From assembly GCA_943736015.1 (NCBI GenBank), contig OX031064.1, positions 36,197,361 through 36,261,360 of the forward strand: a DNA stretch of 64,000 nt. The letters run 5' to 3'. The first letter of the stretch is position 1; every line of letters begins with the position of its first letter. The stretch is from Tridacna crocea. Taxonomy: Eukaryota; Mollusca; Bivalvia; Cardiida; Cardiidae. Made by a program: the position numbers and the translations under genes. Below, one piece after another: positions 41,363-51,950 of the stretch. Under the pieces are notes generated by a model, which was given only the letters and a program-made list of their open reading frames with translations, was not told where the DNA came from and did no database searches.

Positions 41363-41592
41363 TTAACTCATTACCACACAATCCCTACTTTTGACGCCCC
41401 TGAGAAGAGGCCTTCAGAAAACATTGTGGGAAAAGGAGAAAATGCTGGTAACCAGCATTTTCTCCTTTTCCCACAAAGTTTTCTATACACTTCCAAAATC
41501 TATTTTCAATTGTTGATTCACATTTATTTTGTCGTCTGCAAATGCTTTCGAATTGGACAAGTGCAAAATTTTGTCAAATGGTAAACAGTTAA
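41363..41592 (+). mobile_element. TTAA MITE family A
   Basis: TTAACTCATTACCACACAATC...TGGTAAACAGTTAA with a near-perfect core. Confidence 0.87.
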
Positions 41593-41729
41593 ATGACGTT
41601 ACAGATACTTGTATTGTCTAGTTTTTCCTCGTCATTTTAAGAAACTTTCTTTTTCCTGCGTGTCGTAAAAACTCAAGATGGCATGGTAAAATGATCCTTT
41701 GACATGCGAAAATTTACAAACAAAAAAAA

Positions 41730-41765
41730 AAAATGTCGACCCATGTCAGCCTAGTTCTATTTCTG
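41730..41765. repeat. Family O stem fragment
   Basis: TGTCGACCCATGTCAGCCTA, the left stem half only. Confidence 0.45.
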
Positions 41766-41848
41766 CTACCTCATACAGGTAGTTAGTAAGTTCCTGTTCT
41801 ACCTACATGTATGTTAACTGATTATCTTTAATTCTTGTGGTTTTATAG

Positions 41849-42115
41849 ATGACTTGCAACACGCGAAAAGGGACACTCGGCAATTTGCGTAAAGTGTCGT
41901 CTCGGATCAGCCAGCGTAGTCCGTGCAGGATGATCCGAGACGACACTTTCCGAGCATGTGTGATTTTCTGTTTCATGCAAGTCTACTTTAGGTCAAAATC
42001 GAATGTTGGCGTAAAGTGCCATCTCGGATTATCCTGCGCCGTCTGCTCAGGCTGATCCGAGACGACACTTTACGCAAATGTCCGAATGCCTATTTCCCCG
42101 TATTGCACGCCATAT
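41849..42115. mobile_element. Double-hairpin MITE family E
   Basis: GATGACTTGCAACACGCG...GTATTGCACGCCATATG with hairpins GGATCAGCCAGCGT-N5-GTGCAGGATGATCC and GGATTATCCTGCGC-N5-GCTCAGGCTGATCC. Confidence 0.83.
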
Positions 42116-42355
42116 GTAGGCCTATACAGTAATGGTGAGGATTTCCCTGTACAAGGTAAACCACTATTATGTTGCTGATCTCAGACGCACCTTTCGTTGA
42201 AAAAAAAAAAAGAAACCTTGAAAAGCATGAAGTGACAAGTTTGTTTCTATATCCTTTTTCCTGTCGAAGCTTATCCAATATTTACCTGGAGTTTGCGACT
42301 CTGGTTATGGTAAACAACAGGGTCGATACAGCGTCAACCATCAAGGTCACGTGAC

Positions 42356-42584
42356 TTAACTCTTTTCCAAACAACAAAATTGTAGATTGGCCCAAATTGA
42401 GAGCACTTACAGACGACAAAATAAGCGTAACTCAAAAATCTAAATTTGATTCTAGCAGGGTAGAAAACATTATGGGAAAAGGAGAAAATGCTGGTTACCA
42501 GCATTTTCTCCTTTTCCCATAATGTTTTCAAAAGGCTTCTCTCTTAGGGTCGTAAAAACCAGGGATTGTTTTGTAAAGGGTTAA
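42356..42584 (-). mobile_element. TTAA MITE family A, first of a tandem pair
   Basis: TTAACTCTTTTCCAAACAAC...TTTGTAAAGGGTTAA. Core flanks changed in both arms (ATTATGGG / CCCATAAT), so the palindrome is retained. Confidence 0.9.
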
Positions 42585-42810
42585 CCCATTGCCACACAAT
42601 CCGCCTACTTTTGAAAACCCCGAGAAAGAAGTCTTTAGGAAACATTGTGGGAAAAGGGGAAAATGCTGGTTACCAGCATTTTCTCCCTTTCCCACAATGT
42701 TTTCTATCTTTCAAAAAACAAACTTCAAATTTTCAGTCATTTTATTTTGTCGTCTGCAAATGCTTTCAATTTGGACAAGTCAAAAATTTTGTCGTGTGGT
42801 AATGAGTTAA
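42581..42810 (+). mobile_element. TTAA MITE family A, second of a tandem pair
   Basis: TTAACCCATTGCCACACAATC...GGTAATGAGTTAA. Core flanks again changed together (AAGGGGAAAATG / CATTTTCTCCCTTT, partly). It shares TTAA 42581-42584 with the preceding copy, in opposite orientation. Confidence 0.9.
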
Positions 42811-43320
42811 CCCGTTTATAGGCTGAAAGGTACTGTATCTTTCAAATATTATATTTAATAACTCTAACATGGTGGACCTGTTGTGAAAGGACAGAAAACA
42901 TAACGGTCGAAAGGAAAGAAATAAAAAAGAAATTTGGCCAACTGGTGTCAAATGCGTTCCTGCCATGTACGTGGTGATACAGAATCGTCTGTTAAAGGTT
43001 AAACCAAGAAAGTTTTGATGCACAACATCATTGGCGCCGTAAATCAGTTGTTTTTGAAATAAGGCACATTACAGCATTTCAAATTGTCCACAGTAAATTT
43101 ATGTAGAACGGTGTGAAATGAACTGAGAAGCCCTAAACAATTTTTTAGAATACAATTGAAAATTTTAAAAAGAAAGGGGCAGTAATAGTAAGACACAATA
43201 ATATAACCATTCTTTGACAAAAATTAACGTAAGTTCAATTGGAGCTATGCACCAAAGCAGTTGTCACTCGGCAAACAACACAAAAAAATATTATTAAAAC
43301 TAGGTTGTACATTACCAAAT
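42811..43320. other. No feature seen
   Basis: AT-rich; the minus frame at 42766-43023 is partly A-element complement. Confidence 0.35.
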
Positions 43321-43329
43321 TGATATTAA

Positions 43330-43480
43330 AATAAACCAAATTGGACACGAAATGATCAAAGTGAGTACGAAATGACCAAGATAGCAAGTGTATAGGTAGG
43401 TACGAAATGACCAAAGTTGTACGAAATGGCCTAGGTACGAAATGATCTTTTACGAAATGGCCGGAAGCCAAATAATCAAT
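43330..43480. repeat. Degenerate ACGAAATGACC repeat
   Basis: Six spaced copies of TACGAAATGACC/ATGGCC variants. Similar in style to the GGCC-type repeats at 18320-18960. Confidence 0.55.
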
Positions 43481-43720
43481 ATGGCTGCCTCCATAGGTAC
43501 TTTTCGAAAGCGAATAAATATAGTGCCGCCGCTTATACGGCGCCACAATAAGCGCCAACAGGAACTGACATAATAATTGAAAAATGTTTTTCTTTATACA
43601 TTTGAAAAAAAAAGTTTTCTATATCACCATCATTGTGTAATATTGATAAATGATATTGATTACAAAACCTGTAGGGGTACCCAGTGCCCCATCGCCAAGG
43701 CTCGGATATTTTCACTCTAT

Positions 43721-43988
43721 AATTGGCTTGCAACACGCGAAAGGGACATTTGGAGTTTTGCGTAAAGTGTCGTCTCGGATCAGCCTGTGGAGTCTACGCA
43801 GGCAAATCCGAGACGGTACTTTACGACTAAATTAGATTTTATTCTACAGCAGACTTGTCCAAAACAGAAAATTACTTGAAAACGGAAAGTGTCGCTTCAG
43901 ATTAGCCTGCACGGACTTCACAGGCTGATCCGGAATGACGCTTTACGTAAATATCCGACTGTCCCTTTTCGTGTGTTGCAGGCCAGTT
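43721..43988. mobile_element. Double-hairpin MITE family E
   Basis: AATTGGCTTGCAACACGCG...GTGTGTTGCAGGCCAGTT with hairpins GGATCAGCCTGTGG-N5-CGCAGGCAAATCC and AGATTAGCCTGCAC-N5-CACAGGCTGATCC. Confidence 0.83.
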
Positions 43989-43995
43989 GTAGGTG

Positions 43996-44212
43996 TTAAC
44001 TCTTATCCTGCTGATTAAGTTTAAGATGCCTTTAATATGTTGATAGAAAAATATCCAAAAGTTTCTATTTCAAACTTATTTCTTCGAAGAAAAAATATCA
44101 TGTTATCGGACAGAGTAGATCAAAGATCAGACTGCACGTTTCGTGCAGTCTGATCTTGCTCTACACTGTCCGAAAAAGGTGGGTGAATTGCGCGTAGCAG
44201 CCTAAGGCTTAT
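43996..44212 (-). mobile_element. Family D MITE
   Basis: TTAACTCTTATCCTGCTGA...GCGTAGCAGCCTAAGGCTTAT; stem GATCAGACTGCAC-N5-GTGCAGTCTGATC. The right flank is TTAT. It lies between E and the satellite leader. Confidence 0.8.
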
Positions 44213-44217
44213 ATTCA

Positions 44218-44370
44218 ACAGTATATTTATTTCATAGTTTTAAGATTTGCTTGCGTTAAAATTGATTTAATTATATGATCATAAATGTTTGACTCTACTA
44301 CACTATGGAACGTATTTACCTCACGTAATGCTAGATTTAACTGGGTCACGATATATTTATTTAACACATA
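44218..44370. repeat. Satellite leader sequence
   Basis: Non-tandem block preceding the array; co-linear with 37432-37590. Confidence 0.75.
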
Positions 44371-45380
44371 CTAGACCTGAATGCACTAGGACATATTTAC
44401 GTCATAGATGCCAGACTTGTCCTGAGGTATGCTTGTACACCTCAAATCAGCTAGACCTGACTGCACTAAGACATATTTACGTCATAGATGCCAGGCTTGT
44501 ACTGCGGTATGCTTGTTCACCTCAAATCAGCTAGACCTGACTGCATTAAGACATATTTACGTCATAGATACCAAGCTCGTACAGCAGTAAGCTTGTAAAC
44601 CTCAAATCGGCTAGACCTGAATGCACTAAGACATATTTACGTAATATATACCAGGCTTGCACTGCGGTGTCCTTGTACACCTCAAATCAACTAGACCTGA
44701 CTGCACTTAGACATATTTACGTCATAGATACCAGGCTTGCACTGCGGTGTCCTTGTACACCTCAAATCAGCTAGACCTGAATGCACTAAGACATATTTAT
44801 GTCTTAGATACCAGGCTTGCACTGCGGTATGCTTGTTCACCTCAAATCATCTTGATATGACTGCACTAAGACATATGTAGATGCCAGGCTTGTACTCCAG
44901 TATACTTTTACACCTCAAATCACTTAGACCTCAATGCACAAAGACATATTATATACGTCATAGATGCCAGGCTTGTACTGCCTCAAATCAACTAGATCTG
45001 ACTGCACTAATACATATGTAGATGCCAGGCTTGTACTGCGGTATACTTGTACACCTCAAATCATCTTGACCTGACTGCACTAAAGACATATGTAGATGCC
45101 AGGCTTGTAGTGCGGTATACGTGTACACTTCAAATCAGATAGACCTGAATGCAGTAAGACATATTTAGCTCATAAATGCCAGGCATGCAATGCGGTATAC
45201 TTGTACACCTCAAATTCATCTTTACCTGACCGCACTAAGACATATTTACGTCATAGATGCCAAGCTTGTACTGCGGTGTGCTTGTACACCTCAAATCAGC
45301 TAGACCTGAATGTACTAAGACATATTTAGGTCATAAATGCCAGGCTTGCACTGTGGTATACTTGTACACCTTAAATCATT
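44371..45380. repeat. 80-bp satellite array, about 13 units
   Basis: The first seven units start at exact 80-bp intervals (44371, 44451, 44531, 44611, 44691, 44771, 44851) with CTAGACCTGAATGCACTAAG, ACATATTTACGTCATAGATG, CCAGGCTTGTACTGCGGTAT and GCTTGTACACCTCAAATCAG. Later units are shortened by small deletions (ACATATGTAGATGCC) and restart near 44923, 44990, 45064, 45139, 45219 and 45300. It ends at ACCTTAAATCATTTTTGCC. Confidence 0.93.
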
Positions 45381-45384
45381 TTTG

Positions 45385-46080
45385 CCGTAACAAGGGCATG
45401 GCCTTTGATCAGACTGTGTGATCTTAATCATTTTATCTTGCCCTACTTTCTTATATACAATACAAATCATTAAAGTTTTATAAAGCCCGTGTATAATCAA
45501 TAGATAGATCCTAATCAATGGTTTGTGCCCTTGGCTTCTCAGGGATGAAGTTCAATGATCTATCTCAAGTGCGTCAGAAATTCTCTTTCTATTGGTAATT
45601 AGAACTAAAAAAATCAACATCTCCACCTTTTCTTGTACAAATACGACTGAATACGCTAACCTTGATGCTAACCTTGAAATCTGGATAGTTTTATGAGGGA
45701 AAAGCGCTTGCTTATGAAAAGCAATTTTCCCGTATCGTTTCCTTTCCTTCTTAAAAAGAGGCTTTTCCCCTATCCCTGTGTACATATGTCATTGTTGTAA
45801 TTTGTTACATATTAAGACGGTATAGAAATCAATTAAAATACGCTTGACTTTTACACTGCGAGTGCTGTTTATAAGCACGAATCGACAAGTTCGTTAATTA
45901 ACCAATAACATGTGATCATGCCCAACACGTGATCTGGGTAAAATGAAAATAAATGAACAAAGACCAAATGATCCTATTTTTGCAAAGTCTGAAAAAAAAA
46001 AGAAATAGAAAAATGAAGAACTATCCTGTGTCAAAAAATGCCCCTCTTATCACGATGTTCTCCTCTCTTTCATTATATAT
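45385..46080. other. No supported gene
   Basis: Contains AAAGCGCTTGCTTATGAAAA-GCAATTTTCCC near 45705, a weak C-like core remnant. Otherwise unassigned. Confidence 0.35.
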
Positions 46081-46168
46081 TTTTCCTGGGAAAAATAACT
46101 TTTTTTAAAGTAATTGGTTAATTTTTTCCTGGGAAAAAGAACTTTTTTTCTTTTAAGTAACGGGTTAA
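46070..46168. repeat. Tandem duplication, ~55 bp x 2
   Basis: TTTTTCCTGGGAAAAATAAC and TTTTTCCTGGGAAAAAGAAC each lead into a T-run, AAGTAA and GGTTAATT. Confidence 0.75.
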
Positions 46169-46302
46169 TTAATTTGATAAGTCGCACTTGACCGAAATAA
46201 CCTGCAAAGACGTGGGAAAAAAAATCAATCCTTTAAAAGCTGACTGCAAACTTCTCCTGTTACCAATTTCTCTGTGGGTATAAACGAGGATGGGACGGTT
46301 TT

Positions 46303-46502
46303 TTAACCCTAAGATTGCTAAACGCGATTCACTGACCCTTTGCGGACAATGTAGATCAAGATCAGACTGCACAGAACGTGCAGTCTGATCTTGAATCTAC
46401 ACTGTCCGATAAGGAGATGTTTTTCCCCAAAAAACATAAGTTTTAATTGGCAATATTTGGGTTTTTTTACTATCGATTGTGATAAACTAGGATAAAGGTT
46501 AA
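46303..46502 (+). mobile_element. TTAA MITE family D, chained to A
   Basis: TTAACCCTAAGATTGCTAAAC-GCGATTC, a perfect stem (GATCAGACTGCAC-N5-GTGCAGTCTGATC) and AACTAGGATAAAGGTTAA. Shares TTAA 46499-46502 with the next element. Confidence 0.87.
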
Positions 46503-46731
46503 CTCATTACCAAACGACAAAATTTAAGGTTTGTCCAAATCGAAAGCATTTGCAGACGACGAAATAAAAGTGACTGAAAATTTGAAATTTATTTTGTGAA
46601 GGGTAGAAAACGTTGTGGGAAAGGGAGAAAATGCTTGTAACCAGCATTTTCTCCTTTTCCCACAATGTTTTCTAAAGGTTTCTTTCTCAGGGTCGTCAAC
46701 AGTAGGGATCGTCACTGTGGTTTTGGGTTAA
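46499..46731 (-). mobile_element. TTAA MITE family A, chained to D
   Basis: TTAACTCATTACCAAACGAC...GTTTTGGGTTAA; core slightly altered (AAATGCTTGTAACC). Confidence 0.86.
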
Positions 46732-46914
46732 AGCAAAAGTTTAATGTTAACGCCAACTATCGCATTATTTCAGTCATATTACAGCGTCAGCTCTGTACTT
46801 TGAACCTAAAAAAATACCTTCGATATCAATTTCGTCTACTCCTTATCTTGAACTAGCTACGCCCCCCTTTCCCCTCCCCGTATAAATGTGCTTTAAGTAT
46901 CACAAGATTAACAA

Positions 46915-47078
46915 ATAGAGGATAATCAACTGGTTATTTTTGATATGAAAAATATCTCACGAGGATGCGTTGTTATGCGTTGAAAAAACGAGTGCGCAGC
47001 ACGAGTTTTTTTAACGCCTTACAACGCATCCGAGTGAGATATTTTTCATATAAAAAATAACCAGTTGATTATTCCATT
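46915..47078. mobile_element. Composite element F+Q, copy 2: F palindrome
   Basis: AGAGGATAATCAACTGGTTA...AATAACCAGTTGATTATTCC; centre AACGAGTGCGCAGCACGAG. Inverted with respect to copy 1. Confidence 0.85.
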
Positions 47079-47079
47079 T

Positions 47080-47395
47080 ATTATATACCTTATTAACATT
47101 ATTATTTTCAATTTTTCATTTGAAAATCGAAGTCAATACTTTGTATAGAGAGAAGAAATCAGGGACATAGTGTGGATGAATACATAATTCAAAAGAACAA
47201 AACGAGATTACTGGTTGAAAATATAGAACATACATTTAACACTATCTATAAGTGTTTATTGGGAAAAAAAGTAGTTCCTAAATTACAGCAGGAAGTGAAA
47301 GTAAAAGTTGATATCGTTACTAGTGATGATATCAAATTTTATTACACTGGGAAATTCCAGGATTTCACTGCTAGGTATATAATAAATAAGTAAGT
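47080..47395 (+). mobile_element. Composite element F+Q, copy 2: Q part with open frame
   Basis: Longest Q frame (47172-47393): MDEYIIQKNKTRLLVENIEH, then a segment ending KLQQEVKVKVDIVTSDDIK and FYYTGKFQDFTARYII. The stretch from QEVKVKV to ARYII is held in all three copies, with indels absent and changes mostly conservative. I do not recognise the domain. The Q block ends TATATAATAAAT, mirroring its start ATTTATTATATACC. Confidence 0.6.
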
Positions 47396-47897
47396 CATGC
47401 TCTGTCGATAGGGGCCTTACCCCTTTCATCCAACAATCACCAGTTTTAACAATCCGCTCATATCTTTATAAAACGAAATACCATAATACGATGAATAATG
47501 AAAATAGTGAACTATTTGGATCATAAATTGTAATATAACATACCATTATATTTTATTTTCGACTTAAAGTATACAGCATATTGTGAGATAATACAAATAA
47601 ATTCAATAAATACACTGTAAGTGGAAAGCAAATAGGTATAAAAAAACATAAAGTTGTTTGTTTGATTCGTAAACAAAATAAATTGATGAATAAATTTTAA
47701 AAACCAGCTGTTCATGTTTCTTTACTATTTCAGATGATATAGATATAATTTCGACAGACGTTATTTCAAATGGCAGATGATCGTAGATGTGAGAGCATTT
47801 CATATTGTAGTTAAGCATATGGAAGCATACAGGAATGAAGTACACGAGTTAAATCACCACATTACATGGATATGGGGCAAAGGACTTGGTACTTAAC
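47396..47897. other. No feature seen
   Basis: AT-rich; nothing supportable. Confidence 0.4.
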
Positions 47898-48125
47898 TTA
47901 GCCCTTTCCCAAACGACAAATTTTAGACTCTTCCAAACTGAAAGAGATTGCAGACGACAATTTTAAACTTGATGAAAATGACTGAAAATTCGCCAAAAGG
48001 GTAGAAAACACTGTGGGAAAAGGAGAAATTGCTCGTTACGAGCAATTTCTCCTTTTCCCACAGTGTTGTCAAAAGACTTATATTGCAGACACGTAAAAAC
48101 CAGGGCTTGTTTGAGAAAGGGTTAA
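47898..48125 (-). mobile_element. Family C MITE
   Basis: Left flank TTAG then CCCTTTCCCAAACGAC; right end TTTGAGAAAGGGTTAA. Perfect C core (GAAATTGCTCGTTACGAGC). Confidence 0.86.
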
Positions 48126-48215
48126 GAAATATATAGTGTTCAAATAAAACGTAGATAGATCTAGATTAATATAGAAACCGATTACAAGTTTTGTTCAAAG
48201 AATCAGTACTTCATC

Positions 48216-48444
48216 TTAACCCATTACCACACGAGAAAGTTTTAGACTTGTCCAAATTGAAAGCATTTGCAGACGACAAAATAAAGGTGACTGAAAAATA
48301 GAAATTTGTTCTGGGAAGGGTAGAAAACACTGTGGGAAAAGGAGAAAATGCTGGTTACCAGAATTTTCTCCTTTTCCCACAGTGTTTTCAAAAGGCTTCT
48401 TTCTCAGGGGCGTCAAAAGTAGGGATTGTGTGGTAATGGGTTAA
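48216..48444 (-). mobile_element. TTAA MITE family A
   Basis: TTAACCCATTACCACACGAG...GGTAATGGGTTAA. One core mismatch (CCAGAATTTTC). Nearly identical to 34552-34780 by eye, so probably a recent relative. Confidence 0.88.
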
Positions 48445-48587
48445 TGAGCATGATTAAATATGGATTTAGAATCAACAGTTAAAATATCCAAAGGAACATG
48501 CAGAAAAGAATGCATAAAAATATCTAATACCATAAAAGATCTGAAACTGTTTAAAAAAAAAAGAAAAGAACTATATACTCTTATTCC

Positions 48588-48816
48588 TTAACCCTTTCCC
48601 AAACGATAAATTTTAGACTCTTTCAAACTCAAACAGTTTGCAGACGACAATTTCAAATTTGATAAAAATGGCAGAAAGTTCTCTAAATGGATAGAAAACA
48701 CTGTGGGAAAAGGAGAAATTGCTCATTACGAGCAATATCTCCTTTTCCCACAGTGTTTTCAAAAGACTTGTACTGCAGACACGTAAAAACCAGGGCTTGT
48801 TTGGGAAAGGGTTTAA
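48588..48816 (-). mobile_element. TTAA MITE family C, chained to D
   Basis: TTAACCCTTTCCCAAACGAT...TTGGGAAAGGGTTTAA; core with one change (CAATATCTCC). Confidence 0.87.
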
Positions 48817-48915
48817 CTGTTAAGCGCGATTCACTGAACTTTGGCGGACAGTGTAGATCAAGATCAGACTGCACAGAACGTGCAGTCTGATCCTGATCTA
48901 AATTATCCGATGAGG
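48813..48915 (+). mobile_element. Family D MITE, right half missing, chained to C
   Basis: TTAACTGTTAAGCGCGATTC, stem GATCAGACTGCAC-N5-GTGCAGTCTGATC and AAATTATCCGATGAGGAG, where the match to D stops. Confidence 0.75.
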
Positions 48916-49520
48916 AGACATGTACATTCTGCCACTGGCACATGCATATTCGTATTGACATAAACTTGTTTGAACTAAAAGGAAAAAACAACAACAACTA
49001 TAGAGATAAAATCTACACTGGGATGATGAACCCAGTTATAAAATCTATCGACCTTACTCTAGTTACAGCATTGTGCAATAATTAACGTATTTTATATGAA
49101 TAGAAACAGATAATTCTGGAAGAACAATCATGCACTAATATCAATTGTTTTCAACTTATTTGCCGCCAGTTTTTTTTTCGGGTCTATAACCCGAATCTCA
49201 CGGTAAAAAAGTTTATGCAGTCATCGTTTTGTATCAAATCGCAGATTTTGTATATCAAACATCAGAATACATGTCATGTGCAGCCTGATCTTGATCTATG
49301 TCGTTCACTAAGACTTATTATATTTTATAACTCGTGATAAAAAGGTCAAAACATGCATTTGTAATTCATACAATGGTGTTAATAGCTTCTACCTTTGCCA
49401 CAGTCACAGGTTTCTGTCGAAATGATGAAATCGAAAAAAAATATAAACAAGAAAATATTGTGCCGCATGCGGCGCCGCCACAATAACTGAAGCTATGGTT
49501 TTTCATTGTTCTTTGGTTTT

Positions 49521-49525
<5 letters not shown>

Positions 49526-49558
<33 letters not shown>
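49526..49558. repeat. ATT microsatellite
   Basis: Uninterrupted TTATTATTATTATTATTA run of about 11 triplets. Confidence 0.93.
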
Positions 49559-49561
<3 letters not shown>

Positions 49562-49737
49562 AGAGTTCTGTTACATCATTTTTTTTCTACGACCCTGCTT
49601 TATCCAACAAATGAAAACGTAGAAGCAAAAAGGACAACTTTTTGTAAAAAAAGCCTAGGAAATTATTTAACCTTTTAGGCTCATGAACAAAAACAAGTTT
49701 TTTTTTTGCAGACAACACAGATTATAGTGAAACTGAA

Positions 49738-50035
49738 CAGTCCTTGTCAATGAGAAAGTAACAGAACTTCTGATTGGCTAAACCATTTGGTTTAGCCAAT
49801 CAGAAATTCTGTTACTTACACAGTCCTGGGTCCGTATTCACCAACCGTTTTCTATGAACATTCTTAGTCTTATTCTTCAAAATTTTGTCAATGTGAAAGT
49901 AACAGAACTTCTGATTGGCTAAACCATTTGGTTTAGCCAATCAGAACTTCTATTACTTTCACAGTTAGGAAATTTTGAAGAATAAGACTAAGAATGTTCT
50001 TAAAAATGGTTGTTGAATACGGACCCAGAAGGTAC
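49738..50035. mobile_element. Foldback element with a duplicated hairpin tip
   Basis: TGGGTCCGTATTCACCAACC and TTGAATACGGACCCA bound an element of about 205 bp at 49828-50031, related to 40193-40395. Immediately left, 49752-49820 carries a second copy of its tip (AGTAACAGAACTTCTGATTG-GCTAAACC and the inverted arm), so a hairpin lies both inside and outside the element. Confidence 0.8.
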
Positions 50036-50690
50036 TGTTTGATCTTATAGATCTATGCTGTGCATTGTTCATTGTACTCTTAATTTGGATGAGTCTAAAA
50101 TTTGATTATCTGGTAAAGGGTTTAAGCTTCCTAACTTAAAATAAAAAATTGGACTTGAACTTAAGCCCCTTTTTTTTAAAGAAATTTTTCTTTTTTTTTT
50201 TAACAAGTAATTTCCATCTATTTTGAAATCTTACACTTATACAATCCTATAACCACTGAACAGCAGAGTTTCCTTAAAACTATCTATTTAGTCTTGTAAA
50301 CTGAAAACAGAAATTTAACTTCTTCAATAGCCTATATGCACCGTTCTTTTTGTTAACTTTATGTCATTAAGTCAGTATGTTATAAGATCTTAATCAAATA
50401 CAAGACTGCTACAAGATCTTAACAAATACAGTAATATGAGCGGGCAACAGCAGATTTCCTGAACAGTACCCGTTCAAACTTGATAGCATCTAGCCGGAAC
50501 CATGTCATATCGAAATCTGATACTATAATATTTTGCCACGTTTCACCAGTATGACACCGTCATGACATCAATACGTGTCCCGATAGCAGTAATTTTTCAA
50601 TTCGCCTCCCTGCAGAGTTCGACAGAGTTTGACTTAGTAACGTGCATTTATTTACAAAAGCAATAATCGGTATAGGGGCTCTCTGACAAT
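50036..50690. other. Unassigned
   Basis: AATTTGATTATCTGGTAAAG-GGTTTAAGC near 50100-50125 is an eroded A terminus. No gene was seen. Confidence 0.35.
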
Positions 50691-50775
50691 GGGGTTTTAA
50701 TGCATCTGCCAACAGTGTCGACCCATGTCAGCCTGCGCCATCAAACCTTTTTGCTTTTGACTAATTTTCAGCATA
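50690..50775. mobile_element. Family O fragment
   Basis: GGTTTTAATGCATCTGCCAA, GTGTCGACCCATGTCAGCCT-GCGCC then TTTTTGCTTTTGAC and AAGGACAATGCTACC. Confidence 0.55.
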
Positions 50776-50894
50776 TTAAGGACAATGCTACCTTATCATT
50801 CAATAGGTCGTTAGATTAAATGAGTTTTGTGGACGCATGGTTATTTTGTTTGGTATCTCGCATCACACAGATGCAGAAAAAAAAAATCGTTTCC

Positions 50895-51306
50895 CATGGC
50901 AACTGCAGCACACGAAAAGGACCATTCCGACTTGTAAAGTGTCGTATCGGATCAGCCTGCGTAATCGGCGCAGGCTAATCCGAAACGACACTTTCCATTT
51001 TTCTGTACTTTTGTACGGTAGCACAAAATTTATTATTATACTGCAAAGAAATTTCTCGTGATCTGATTGGATAATATGCCCCGAACATATATATATCATG
51101 TACACTGGCAAAACCAACGTAATAGAAGCTTCCCTTTTGGGAGCCCCCTATACATGACTACGCAATCAAAAAAAAAAACTTCCAAAATGGCGGTGTCAGT
51201 CAAGATAAAGATCGCCTCGGATTAGTGTGTGCGGACTGTGCAGGCTGCTCCGAGACGACACTTTACGCAAATGACCGAATGCCCCTTTTCGCGCTACAAG
51301 GCATAT
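50895..51306. mobile_element. Family E element carrying a ~190-bp insert
   Basis: Left hairpin GGATCAGCCTGCGT-N5-GCGCAGGCTAATCC and right hairpin GGATTAGTGTGTGC-N5-TGCAGGCTGCTCC belong to E. Between them TACTGCAAAGAAATTTCTCG, ATGCCCCGAACATATATA, CATGTACACTGGCAAAACC and CAAAATGGCGGTGTCA replace the normal spacer. The same insert is at 53960-54770. Confidence 0.72.
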
Positions 51307-51410
51307 GTAATTTTTTGTTTGTGAGAAACTTATCCTGTTTGCCATGGTTATTGTCAATAATATAGGAAAAGACTTCGTTTGAGCCGTGGTGTGTAAAAAT
51401 GGGGCTTAAT

Positions 51411-51638
51411 AAACCCTTAACCAAACAACGAAATTTGAGACAGGTCTAAATTGAAAGCACTTGCAGACAACAAAATGAACGTAACCAATAAATTGAAATT
51501 TGTTTTAGGAAAAACAGAAAACATAGTGGGAAAAGGAGAAAATGCTGGTTACCAGCATTTTCTCCTTTTCCCACAATGTTTTCAAAAGGCTTCTATCTTG
51601 GGATCGTAAACATCACGGATTGTTTGGTAAAGGGTTAA
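51411..51638 (-). mobile_element. Family A MITE
   Basis: Left end AATAAACCCTTAACCAAAC is slightly rearranged; right end GGTAAAGGGTTAA. Core perfect. Confidence 0.83.
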
Positions 51639-51644
51639 TTTGAG

Positions 51645-51862
51645 AAAAGTATCGAACCATACGCAGGCGGACATAGGTCGAAACTTTTTGCTGTAGGTCA
51701 ATTTTCTGCGTGTCACAGGACCATTATACTTCAAGATCCAGATGATTGATATATTTTATGAAACCATAATAATGTGAAAACTTGCTCGGTATAACCATCG
51801 GTATAATACACAACAGAAATGCATGTAACCCCTTTTGGCCAAAACATGGCGCATAATAAACA
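51645..51862. mobile_element. MITE family O, stem lost
   Basis: GTATCGAACCATACGCAGG, CGAAACTTTTTGCTG, AGGACCATTATACTTC and ACCCCTTTTGGCCAAAACATG. The right terminus is diverged. Confidence 0.6.
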
Positions 51863-51874
51863 TACAAGACTAGC

Positions 51875-51950
51875 AGTCGAGCAAGTTACATAGTCGCTAG
51901 GGTTGCTAGATTATGGTTTCGAAGGTAGCAAGTTCGAATCCAGGCTATGA
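51875..51950 (+). repeat. tRNA-like sequence
   Basis: AGTTCGAATCC at 51931-51941 fits a B box; CATAGTCGCTAGGGTTG about 30 bp upstream is a poor A box. No cloverleaf. It lies about 50 bp beyond the exon end inside the TRIM/NHL intron. Confidence 0.35.

Noticed and set aside
44371-45380. Regularly spaced repeats as a possible CRISPR array
   Set aside because: The whole 80-bp unit is repeated with no unique spacers, and the context is eukaryotic.
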